From: Rheum nobile
Taxonomy: Eukaryota; Streptophyta; Magnoliopsida; Caryophyllales; Polygonaceae
Assembly: GCA_027886185.1 (NCBI GenBank)
Contig: WOAB01000864.1
Location: 2,914,001-2,978,000, forward strand
DNA length: 64,000 nucleotides
Direction of reading: 5' to 3'
The notes below the pieces were generated by a model. That model was not told the origin of the DNA. It was given only the letters and a program-made list of their open reading frames with translations, and did not search any database. Positions 53,270-63,510 of this stretch are shown here, in pieces (position 1 is the first letter of the stretch; each line of letters starts with the position of its first letter). Made by a program: the position numbers and the translations under genes.

Positions 53270-53311
53270 TTCTGCTTAGCACGGGGTCTTCAACTACTAC
53301 TATTCTAAAAG
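53270..53311 (+). repeat. Helitron 3' end abutting a second Helitron 5' end
   Basis: GCTTAGCACGGGG at 53,274-53,286 resembles the right half of a Helitron 3' hairpin; the left arm (ATTTCT) no longer pairs well. Directly after it, TCTTCAACTACTACTATTCT followed by AAAAG (53,287-53,311) is a Helitron-type 5' end. The sequences that follow are like those at 33,800 and 36,440. This would be a head-to-tail junction of two Helitrons. Confidence 0.5.
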
Positions 53312-53906
53312 TGGAAGATTTCTAAATGAACAGTACAATTTTCCCCTTTATTTTACTCCTTTATTACAATTTTACCATGTCTGCCTGGTATTACTTCATC
53401 TACTCCATCCTCTTACAAGTGTCCCTTCATCTGATTTGTGTTAAACCTCAGTCGATCTCCTCCATTACATAGCCACCTCACAACCTTTCTACTTCAGTCA
53501 CGCTATAATGGGCACCTTCCTGCTCCTCATCCGCTTTCTCTTCGTTGCAAGCTCATCCACGTCCTCCAACTCCCAGCCGGAAACAACAATCTGGGGCCGT
53601 CAGATAAGGCCTTGAACTACGGGAGTCCCATTTTTCAGAAAGATCTTCCCCTAAGATCGTCGATTCCTTTGCCGACGACGGGATCTTGCGCCGCTGCTCA
53701 GATCCTTTCGTTGGCTTTCCCGTCTCGTTGGCTTGCTCGATCAACGTCCGATCTAGTTCCCCTTTCTCAATTTCAGAACCCGGTCTTGTCCACCCATGAG
53801 AAGAGTTCGGGTCATGTCATCGGTCCAAGATTCGACCTGAATCACGGAAAAGCTATTTCTTCTGCCCTCTTCTCCACCGCTCTACCAGCTTTCAGTTGCA
53901 GAATCA
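53312..53906 (+). other. Start of second Helitron-like unit; cargo not identified
   Basis: The first 100 bp continue the Helitron-type 5' region. An open frame of about 160 codons (53,438-53,920) follows, with Ser/Pro-rich composition and no recognised domain. It leads into the cupredoxin fragment and may be promoter or 5' flank captured with it. Confidence 0.4.
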
Positions 53907-54087
53907 TTGGCTGCCGCTAGAGTTTCTCCGCTCGCCATAATGGTCGTGATTCTCGCCCTTGCTGCAGCAAATGCTCCGCCAAGGACAACTTCCGCCACCA
54001 CGTCGTCGGCGAGGACCGCGACTGGGATCCTACCTCCGACGTCACCTCTTGGGCCACTGGCCCAATCTTTCTCATCGGGACGGGTAC

Positions 54088-57000
54088 TTTTTTTTTTGAT
54101 AAGGTAAAAATTAGACTGAAAACCACAAAAGAGTCGGTTTCTCAGTCTATAGCATCCTTTCGGATGAGAATTACAAATTCTAGATTAGTTCGAATATCTT
54201 CTAAGGAACTCAGCTGGACTTTCTTTGCGATGAAGTCGGCCACCACGTTTGTTTTTCGAAAGACATAAAAAATCTGCACTGAAGAGAAACGTTGTAAAAC
54301 ACACAGGATATCAGAAATTAACATTTCAATATCCCATGGAGAGTGCCATATTTGATTCAGAACATTCACAATGGTAAGGTTGTCGCATTCAAGTTGAATG
54401 TCGGTAATGCCTAATTCATAGGCCTTTACCAGGGCATTTCTTACTGTAAGCGATTCCATTTTTAAAGGGGTTGAGATACCACATTTGTCTCCATAGAGGA
54501 AGATTGGTTTACCCGTATTGTTCCTGGAAATGTAGCCAAAGCTAGATTCACCATTAGTTTTTGTGGATCCATCTGTATTGATTTTAATAATATTATCCGG
54601 TGGTTTTTTCCATTTCTTTGTTGGTCGTCTAACAATGTTCGTTCTATGAGTTTTTTGTTTGTCTTCTGCTAAACAGTCAGGGTTCCAGCTTTTCGTCTTA
54701 TTCCAATTCTCAAATTGTTTCTTAATGTAAATTGGTACATCCTTTATGGAATCGGCATCATCGTTTGTTCTTCCAAAACTTTGTTGGTTTCTATAAAACC
54801 AAATTCCCCATCAAGAGACCATTAATTCTATAAATTGTGATCTATCTGTTTTTTGTCGAATTTCTTCAATGATTTCATTGATTTTTTTGTTTCCTATGTT
54901 TAGGGATCTAATGATGTCATATGTATCATAATTCATTTTCTCGGTTGTTTTTATGGTATGGTTACATTGGAATAGGAGATGATTCAAATCCTCCAACTGA
55001 GCATTGCAACAGATACAACCCGGGGGGATTGCTACACCTTTTTCTGCTAATCTAGCTATTGTTGGGAGTCCGTTTTTCATTATTTTCCAGACAAAGTTTT
55101 TAACTTTGGGGTATGTGTCCATCTTCCAGATCCATGAAGAATCATAGGAAATATATCTCTTGTTTCTGTTAATTAGTTCCATAGCAGAATTCGTAGAAAA
55201 CCAACCATTTTTGCTAGTTTTCCAGTACATTCTATCATGAATATCATTTAAGGGTATTGGGATCGAGGTTATTTTTTGGTCAAATCATATGGTAAACATT
55301 GTTCTAGTAAATCTTTATTCCAGGTTTTATTTGGCAACATAAAATCAACTACCAAGACATCCTTATTCAAGATTGATTGTCTGTTTATGATATCACATAA
55401 AGGGGTGTTCATATCTAGTTTTAGGGCAATAAAGCCTTCAGTTCTTTTTTTCGATTTAAATGAGTGAAAGATTTCATGGGCAATCAAGATATTATCTTGA
55501 ATGACTCTGTTAGCAACAAAGGCACCCTGAAGGGGGTAGATTAGTTTTTCCATGGTTCCTTTAAGTCTTGTTGTTAAGATCTTCGAGATAATCTTATAAA
55601 TTGTAGAGCACAGACTTATGGGTCTATAGTGATTATTAGAGTTCAGATTGTCACATTTTGGGATCAAAGAGATAAATGTGTGATTTATTTGTTTGAGCAA
55701 TTTTTCGGAAAGAAAAAAGCTTTTAACTGCTTGAATAACAGAAGGACCTACAATGTCCCAATATTTTTGGTAGAATTCTGCTGTCATACCATCAGGCCCC
55801 GGTGATTTATCCGAGCCAATGTTAAAGACAACCTTCTTAATTTCTTCATTGGATATGTTTCTTATTAATTCTAAAGTGTCCTCTATAGAGACTTCAGACT
55901 GAATTAGTTCAAGATTTTCCTAAAATAGTCTCTGGTTCATATCCTCACTTCTGAATCTTTTAATAAAATCATTTCTAATTTCATTTCTAATGTTTTCTTC
56001 TCCAGTGATACTTGTTCCTTCTTGTGTTTTGATTTCTTTTATAATTTTTCTATTTCTTCTTCCACTTGCTATTTTGTGAAAATAGCTAGCATTCGTGTCA
56101 TTATATTTGATGTATTTTACTTTAGCTCTTTGGTTCCAGTAAATTTTCTAGAAACACAGAAGTTTTTTTTTTTTCTATGATTCTTATTTGTTTTTTAATG
56201 AGATCATTTGTAGGGTGAGTACAGATCTCAGTTTGGATTTCAGAAAGTTGTTTTTCTATGGTTTGTAATTGTGTGGAAACATTTCCAAAGGTACTTTTAT
56301 TCCAGATCTTGACATGTTTCTTGAGTAATTTTGTTTTGGATACAAGATTATACAATCTAGATCCATGATAGTTAGTTCTCCAAGCTTGTTTAACAACGTT
56401 TCTGAAATCCTTTCTAGTCATCCATATTTTTTCAAATTTAAACGGCTGATTTTTAAAAGGTATTGCTGAGTCAAGCTCGATAGATATGGGACAATGATCT
56501 GAGCTGGTAAAAGCAGAGTGTTTAGTACATATATCAGGGTACCATTAGAGTATCTGGTGATGAATAAGTACCCTATCCAGTTTTTCGTATATGTTGTCTA
56601 TTTCTGTTATGTTCTTCTGCCAGGTATAGATGTTTCCTTGAATAGGGGTCTCCAGTAGTTCATATTCATTTTTAAAATGTCATAGTCTTGCAAATTTTTT
56701 CAAGGTTGGTATTAAACCACCTAATTTTTCAGATGGGTCTTGTATTTCATTTAGATCTCCCATGATAATGCACGGAAGAGAACAATTTTTAATAAAGGAA
56801 GTGAGTCCATTCCAGAACTCATTCTTTACAGATTCATTTGGAGGAGCATAGGTTAGGATTAACATAAGTTTTCTGTTCGTGAGCAGGTTTGTATATTTGA
56901 TACTAATAAATCTTGCTTCAATTTGGTCAATTTCTAGGATTTCATTTGTAAGTTGATAGGTTTTTCACATTACACAAATTCCACCCGAGAAACCCGTAGC

Positions 57001-57780
57001 TGGGACACAGTAGAATTGATCGAAACCCGCTTTTTTCCACACTTTTTCACTTGGTTCTTTGTTTGTTCTTGTTTCAAAAAGTGCAATTAATTGAATTCGT
57101 TCAATTTTGTAGAAGGATTCAACATCCATCCAAAAAATTTTCTTCCCGATTCCACGACAATTCCAGGTTGTGATCTTCATAAAAAACCAATTTTAATTTT
57201 GCCCCATATCCTAAGACATTTAGGGGACTTAGTATCATCTCCATTTAGGGGACTTAGTATCAATTTTAGATTTTGTTTAGCCAGGTAATGACTGTTTTCC
57301 TCCTTTAAAGAAATAGTTTCAAACCAAGTGTTATCAAAGTAGTGTTCTGGTAGTGGGCTATGGAACATAGCTTTGCAAACCTGCAATTTCCCTGTTTTCT
57401 GTGAACATGAATTTGTTTCGGTAGTGTCCGCAGAGACCACAAGTATCAGTTGATATCTGAAACAATGAGTAAACTCGTTCCAAAAGATATGCTTAATCCT
57501 TGTTTGGGGGTAAGTATTCATACGAAAACTGTAGAGAAAATGGATTCTGTTTATTTGTTTGTATTTAGAGAGTTTAAAAGTACACTTCGAGTAACAAATT
57601 CTATTCAAACTAGCCAAATTTCTGTTTACAAGAGCAAGGTTCAAAGTCCTGAGAGGGACACATTTTTCAAAGGTGAGAAGCTGCATAGAAAACAATATAA
57701 CCATCTGTAATTCTCGGAAACTAACGCTTTCAATTTCTCTCCCATATTTGTTTTTAAAATGATAATTGAATTTGGGGGTT
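54088..57780 (-). mobile_element. LINE with RNase H domain, minus strand, internally deleted
   Basis: The oligo-A tail is at 54,088 (oligo-T on the plus strand). Upstream in minus sense lie an RNase H-like domain (54,142-54,620), zf-RVT (54,811-55,230; WIWKMDTYPKVKNFVWKIMK), partial reverse transcriptase and endonuclease. It splits the cupredoxin gene. The last 200 bp match the fragment at 4,921-5,127. The 5' border near 57,780 is judged from where cupredoxin resumes. A 22-bp segment with ATTTAGGGGACTTAGTATCA occurs twice near 57,218 and 57,240. Confidence 0.85.
55269..57180 (-). pseudogene. LINE endonuclease and partial reverse transcriptase
   Basis: Endonuclease starts with MKITTWNCRGIGKKIFWMDV (57,180), then LIALFETRT (catalytic Glu), IIMGDLNEI, and SDHCPISIEL near 56,490; frame breaks lie between. 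Reverse transcriptase has SPGPDGMTAEFYQKYW, ISLIPKCDNLN, YRPISLCSTIYKIISKIL, PLQGAFVANRVIQDNILIAH and FIALKLDMN near 55,425. It then jumps directly to PLCDIINRQS and LPNKTWNKDLLEQ, which normally lie after the polymerase. The GxxQGDPLSP and FADD motifs are therefore deleted. The element cannot copy itself. Confidence 0.85.
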
Positions 57781-57950
57781 TGGGTTAGGGTTCACGTAGA
57801 CCGCGACGCATGAGAAGATCGTGGAGCTAGGGAGCAGGGACGAGTACGAGGCGTGCGATTTGAGCAAACCGATCGATTAGGATGTACATCGACTGCCTAT
57901 CGAAGGGACCCCCTACTTCGCCACCGTACTTTCAGTTGAATGGCTCACAT

Positions 57951-58440
57951 ACTTATTAAGCTCTTTTCTTAAAAGAAAAAGAAATTAAGTATGACCATTT
58001 CAGAAGCCATATTATGCTAGCTTACTATATTGACTTGTTATTCAGGTTTCTCTGACCCAGGCCAAATTGACATGGTTTTCTTCAGCCTCATGTATGGATT
58101 CGCTGAATGTGGATGTGCCCTTCATGCTGATTTTTTTTTTTATTGTTTCAATGTGCTGACTTTGTTTGCTTGCCAAATACTAATTTCATGTTGACCTTCA
58201 GGAAATTGGGGCCTACATCAGAGGCCTTATCCCTAAACTTTTTTTTTTTTTTGGTCGAAGTACCTTATCCCTAATCTAGCACAGCTCCAAGATATGCCTG
58301 CTCACGCAGATGTATTGCCGAATAGCTGCCCATAAATTCTTTTTATTTTGCGATCCAAGGTTTGTTCAATTTTAATAGGAAAATTCGGGTGATTTGAAGC
58401 AAGATACTTTCGAAGGAAGTGTGTCCTTTAATCAAATGTG
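57951..58440. other. Interval between cupredoxin fragment and copia LTR
   Basis: It contains two oligo-T runs (near 58,131 and 58,238), possible remains of retroposon tails on the minus strand. No gene or clear transposon end was recognised. Confidence 0.45.
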
Positions 58441-59051
58441 TAATTACTGATTATAAAGTGGAATCATTTATGGAGATATTTAATCTGGTGATTTTAGGTA
58501 ATCATAGTGCTTTACTAGAAGCCAACTATGATTTATAGACTATATGTTATAGAGTATATCATAAAGTCTATTGCTATTGTTACCGGGTCCTACGAGGTCA
58601 CACCCTTAGAATTTGGACTGGATCAGTTTATTGGGAGACATATTATATAAAGTATATAATATAAAGTTATATATGATATAACTTGGGAGATAAGGTTTGT
58701 TAATAATAAAGAGTTATTAATAATAATAAGAGATATACTTATTTAGGCTTTCTAGGAGAAAACCCTAATCCATCTTTTACCCAAGGCAGCCGTACTCCTC
58801 CCTTGCTCTCTCCCTCGTTCGCCTTCGTTCCTCGCTCTAGCAACCAAGTCCCAGGTGATCCAGATCCAAGTTCGAGTGGACCAAATAGAGGAGTCACATG
58901 TGAGGCTCTATTCTCTCCATTCCAGCAGATTGAAACACGCATCAAAAGGTATTTGATTCTTCCTATCTATTTGGTTTATGCATGAGATCCTTGGTTAGAT
59001 GTTAGGAAATCGTTTCTTGAAATTCCGCTTTATGCATCTAAAATCCCAACA
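58440..59051 (+). repeat. 5' LTR of the copia element (left end approximate)
   Basis: The right end is fixed by ATCCCAACA at 59,051 directly before the primer site. GGGTCCTACGAGGTCACACC near 58,586 is a motif shared by many plant copia LTRs. The expected TGTTGGG-type start was not found cleanly, so the left end may be altered. Confidence 0.6.
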
Positions 59052-59052
59052 G

Positions 59053-59064
59053 TGGTATCAGTTG
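59053..59064 (+). other. Primer-binding site, tRNA-Met-like
   Basis: TGGTATCAGTTG lies 1 bp after the LTR. It matches TGGTATCAGAGC in the first nine bases, so it is a variant initiator tRNA-Met site. Confidence 0.7.
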
Positions 59065-61086
59065 CCTCTTGCATAAATTGATTAGATCAAGTTCAAAGTT
59101 TTAAATTTTGATGCATGTTTATGATTGTCTTGATTCAAATTAAATGGAAAATTGATATATAGGTTAATTTGCATGATTAAAATTATGATTTTAATTGATT
59201 GGATTAATAAAGTTTGAGAACTTTATGAACAAATATGCATGTAAAATTATTCTACACATACTTGATTCATGTAATTTAATTATGCAAGAGATATGATTTT
59301 TTGACATGTTTAAATCATTAGATGAAAATTTGATTTTCACAAGATGAATCAACTATCCAAAATCTACTTTAAATTGTTAACGAATTGATTCTGCTGCATG
59401 TTCGGCTTTGAATTGTTCAAAGAATTGTTAACGAATTGATTATGCCGCATGTTCGGCTTTGAACTGTTCAAGAATTGTTAACGAATTAATTTATTGACAC
59501 GTTCGAATTGTTAACAAAGTGTGGACCTGCTTTAATTCAACTTTGCAGAATTAATTATTAACATAGTGGCTTTTGAACTTGCTTGTTAACGTAGTGGCTT
59601 TGAACCGTGAGCCGAACAATTTTGGACCTGTTCAATTCCGAACCATCATTAATTGTTAACGTAGTGGCTTTTGGACCTGCTTTAATTCCATTTTGCAGAA
59701 TTGTTCGGCTCACGGTCCTGCGGTGACTGGTTCGGGCCGGACCCGGGTCGCAGGGGCTGCGTGGTTCGGTGGGCATGGGTCGATCCGGGTTTGACTCGGA
59801 CGCAACTCGGTCTGGTTGGGTAGATTTGGCGTTTTAGGATAATTTCTTAAACTATAAGATAAGATCTTATTTACCTAATTGGATAATATTTGATATCATC
59901 TAAATTATATAATTTCCTAAAAGTTGTTAGGATAGATTCCCACTAATTTTTGATAAGGATATTTGATATCTTATCTTGTTTATGCATATCTTATCCAATA
60001 ATGTATTTTAATAATTAATTATGATTAATAATATACATTGATTTTAATTTGAATTAAGAATTTGATATTAAATTATTTATATCATGAGATGATTTATTTA
60101 ATTTGATATAGTTTTATTTAAATTAGTTAAATCGGTTATTACTATTAATTAGATTAATATTATTTATAATATTTGATATTATTATTGCATGCATGTTTTA
60201 TGATATTATGATATTATTGCTTGCATGAGGTGACTAGTATGGCCCACAATAGGATACATAAATACGGTTTGCGTACCGTTATGTTTTTCTTGTACACGAT
60301 CTGCGTATCGTTATGTATTTTTGTAATTTAAATTTCTGCAAGAGAGTTTATTTCAATTATATGTAAGACAAGAAGAAGTAGATCCTAAGAAGACCAAAGG
60401 ATGGAGATCCATGGAGAATACTAAGATGGAGATCCAAGAGTAACAAGAGCCATGAAGATTAAATCTTTAATTTTGGTTTTTAGGGGCCATACTAGGATCA
60501 CATTTAATTACTGCATTACTTGAATGCTTTATTTCCCACTTTGCATGCTTGCTTGTTTGTTTATGCTATTTTGTTCACTAGTAAATGAACAACCAATGCA
60601 TGCTTAAGTCCCTTAATAGAATATTGAGATCATGCCTTTCCATATCATAACCATGAGGCCCTTGGGATTCATTGGATAGTTTTCGCCCTAGCGAGGTGTC
60701 CTTTCTTGACCTTGGGATAGTGCGGGTATGTCTAATAGGGGCATGCTGCCTTGGTATGGTTACACTCAACATGAGACCAAAAGGCTTAGTTTTGGATCTT
60801 GAGGCATAAGGATGAGTCTTACATAAGATGTGACCATCAACCAAGAGTTATAAGGTGTTATAATTAGTAAAGGAGTTTACATACCTTGATTACATGAGAC
60901 TTGGGGAAGTGCCCTAGTACGCTCGAGTTTCATCTAAGATAGGATCTTGGAATCATTTTACTCACAAGGGATAATTTAATTGAGTAGAATGTGCAATAAC
61001 TTATTGTTTATAGTTTGTCTAAATTTTAAGTTCTTGCATGTCAAGCATAATTTATCTGCATGTTTTTATTCCGTTTTGTAGTTACT
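59065..61086 (+). other. Leader of the copia element with internal repeats
   Basis: A 2-kb untranslated region. AATTGTTAACGAATTGATT with (C/T)GCATGTTCGGCTTTGAA recurs at about 59,375, 59,425 and 59,475. TTAACGTAGTGGCTTT-type units recur near 59,560, 59,585 and 59,657. A GC-rich patch follows at 59,700-59,830, then AT-rich sequence. No gene is seen. Confidence 0.7.
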
Positions 61087-62709
61087 ATGTCTTCTGAACA
61101 CCTCAAATTCACTCTCTGCTCAATAGTTGAGAAAAACCGTTTGAACGAGACAAATTTCCTTGATTGGGAAAGACATATGAGAATCAGTCTCAAGTCTGAG
61201 GGACAGGAGGATGTCCTTGAAACCCCCATCCCAGAGTTGATTGCCACCTCATCTGATGAGGATAAGGCAAGTCACAACAACCTGAAAGAAAAGAAGAGGA
61301 GAACAGTCTCCACTTTAGGTATTTACGTTACTGAAATCTTATCAACCAAGTCTCATTCTTGGATATTACATTCAGGATGTGGTTCTCACATTATTTCGAA
61401 TGTGCAAGGACTAAGACATAGGAGATGGTTGCAGAAGGGTGAGATAGATCTCTGTGTTGGCAATGGAGCAAGAGTTGCTACACTTGCCATTGGAGATTAT
61501 AGTCTACATCTACCTTCTGGCTTAGTTTTAAAACTTTATAATTGTTATTTTGTTCCATCTATTACTAAGAATTTGATTTCAATTTCAGTTTTGAACCTTG
61601 AGGGTTATGAATTTGTCATTAAGGATTGTTTTTCCATTTATAAGAATGACATTTTCTATGCTCGAGCCCATGTGAGTAGTAGTGGACTATACATGCTGGA
61701 TCTCAAATCTGAAGTTTATAACGTTGATACAAAGAGGCAAAAGTCTAATATAAGTGAAGCCAATCTATGGCATTGTCGCTTGGGTCACATTAGCATCAAA
61801 CGCATGAAGGAACTCCAAATGGTTGGTAGCCTAAAGTCATTTGATTTAGAATCATTTGAAACATGTGAGTCATGTCTGATGGGCAAGATGACAAGGTCAC
61901 CTTTCACTGGTACGAGTGAGAGGACTACTGAGCTCTTTGCTCTCATACATACCGATGTGTGTGGACCTATGAGCACAGAAGCTAGGAGAGGCTATCGACA
62001 CTTCATTACATTTATTGATGATTTTAGTAGATATGGGTATATCTACTTAATGAAGCATAAATTTGAGTCCTTTGAAAAGTTCAAAGAATTCCAGAATGAA
62101 GTTGAGACACAGACTGGCAAGAAGATAAAGGCACTCCGATCAGATCGAGGGGGCGAATATCTGAGCCAAGAATTCGACCATCACTTGAGGAGTTATGGCA
62201 TTTTGACACAACTGACTCCACCAGGCACGCCACATTTGAATGACGTATCTGAGTGGAGGAACAGGACATCGTTAGACATGGTCCGCTCAATGATGAGTTT
62301 TGCTGATCTTCCTACATCCTTTTGGGGATATGCCCTCACCACTGCTGCATTCACACTAAACAGGACTCCGTCACGATCAGTTGACAAGACACCACATGAG
62401 ATATGGTATGGAAAGGTTCCTAGCTTATCATTTCTGAAGGTCTGGGGATGCGAAGCTTATGTAAAGTGTTTACTATCTGACAAGCTAGCACCAAAATCAG
62501 ACAAATGCTTCTTTATAGGTTATTCCAAGGAAACAAGGGGATATTATTTCTACAATCCCGCTGAGAACAAAGTGTTTGTTGCTCGGGATAGTGTCTTTTT
62601 GGAAAAGGACTTCTTTTCCAAGAAGCCAAGTGGGAGAAATGTTCAGCTTGATGAGATTCAAGCTGAGCAACAAACCCAACAAAGTGAGGACATAGACGAT
62701 GTCATTTAG
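61087..62709 (+). pseudogene. copia gag start, protease and integrase
   Basis: I prefer ATG 61,087 (MSSEHLKFTLCSIVEKNRLN) over the in-frame ATG at 61,060. The gag N-terminus (LNETNFLDWERHMRISLK) is followed within about 60 residues by sequence just before protease, so the capsid centre and zinc knuckle are deleted. Protease reads WILHSGCGSH, with His where catalytic Asp belongs. Integrase has the GAG-preintegrase zinc region (LWHCRLGHIS, CESCLMGKMTRSPF) and core residues at HTDVCGP, LRSDRGGEYL and NDVSEWRNRTSLDM, so its D,D,E set is kept. The frame stops at TAG 62,707-62,709, before reverse transcriptase. Confidence 0.9.
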
Positions 62710-63510
62710 GAACTTGATTTTGGGGGCGTACCTTCTCAAAGGGAAACTGCCCAGATTCAAGATGCAATTCCTCAAGTTGATGAAGCACCTGAGGTCCCGC
62801 ATACAGATGTGATCAACCCAGCAGCTGAAATCTATCCTATTGTTGGACCACATTGGAGATCAGACAAGCTAAGGCAGCTGTCTAGGCGTTATGAGGATTA
62901 CATCTTGACTGCTAGCATTAACGTTCTACTTTTAGAGAACGGTGAGCCTGCGACCTATAAGCAAGCGATGGCGGACCCCGACTCTGAAAAATGGCTGGAA
63001 GCCATGAAATCCGAAATGGATTCCATGTCTGAAAATCAAGTATGGGACTTGATAGATTTGCCTGATGGGGTAAAACCCATTGGATGCAAATGGGTCTTTA
63101 AGATCAAGACAGACAAGGATGTAAATGTTTTTGTCTATAAGGCAAGACTAGTTGCCAAAGGATTTAGACAGGTTCATGGTACTGACTATGATGAAACGTT
63201 TACACGGTCGTTATGATCAGGTCCATTAGGATACTCCTAGCGATTGCCGCTTATTATGATTATGAGATTTGGCAAATCCTAGGAGAATATGCAAGCTTAA
63301 GAAGTCCATCTATGGACTTAAGCAAGCATCCAGGAGTTGGAATCTTCGTTTTGATGAAGTGGTCAAAAAGTTTGATTTTGTCAGATGCGAAGAAGAGCCC
63401 TGTGTCTACAAGAAGTTTAGTGGGAGCAAAGTGGCCTTTCTAGTTCTATACGTGGATGACATATTACTCTTTGGGAATGACATTCCTATGCTAGAGACAG
63501 TTAAGGAGTG
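62710..63510 (+). pseudogene. copia reverse transcriptase, deleted
   Basis: The frame continues past the stop with YEDYILTASINVLLLENGEP, WLEAMKSEMDSMSENQVWDL, PIGCKWVFKIKTDKD and ARLVAKGFRQVHGTDYDETF. It stops at 63,214-63,216. Next come SIRILLAIAAYYDYEIWQ and, at once, CKLKKSIYGLKQASRSWNLR. The usual VKTAFLNG catalytic stretch between them is missing, removing one catalytic Asp. The second motif VLYVDDILLFG is present near 63,446. A TGA follows near 63,508. Confidence 0.88.

Larger units (their letters stand above)
33800..53300 (+). mobile_element. Degenerate Helitron territory with captured gene fragments
   Basis: The left end TCTATATCTATACTATTATA at 33,800, preceded by A, looks like a plant Helitron 5' end. 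The right end near 53,274-53,300 has GCTTAGCACGGGG and TCTTCAACTAC, like a Helitron 3' end with a weakened hairpin. Helicase remains lie at 51,900-53,005 on the plus strand. Exon fragments of CDPK, MPK6-like, B-box and glutathione peroxidase genes lie between, all plus strand. Interruptions are a MITE, an LTR fragment, gypsy element C and a LINE. Whether this is one ancient Helitron or several overlapping ones is not settled; a similar 5' end recurs at 36,440. Confidence 0.55.
53907..57950 (+). pseudogene. Cupredoxin (plastocyanin-like) gene, broken, interrupted by a LINE
   Basis: The left part (53,907-54,087) has a signal-peptide-like start AAARVSPLAIMVVILALAAA with TTG where ATG is expected. 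After a one-base frame change it reads HHVVGEDRDWDP, SDVTSWATGPIF and LIGTG. The right part (about 57,786-57,950) resumes with FT and a TAG, TATHEKIVELGSRDEYEACD and LSKPI. This is the plant secreted copper-binding fold, in which DYxxCD-type loops follow VVEL; the copper His and Cys regions further on are lost or unseen. The LINE at 54,088-57,780 lies between the parts. Uclacyanin or early-nodulin-like proteins are both possible. Confidence 0.75.

Noticed and set aside
53438..53920. 160-codon open frame before the cupredoxin fragment
   Set aside because: No start context or domain; treated as part of unassigned Helitron cargo.
57177..57704. 175-codon minus-strand open frame upstream of LINE endonuclease
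   Set aside because: It may be the end of LINE ORF1, but I see no zinc knuckle or DUF4283, so I did not call it separately.
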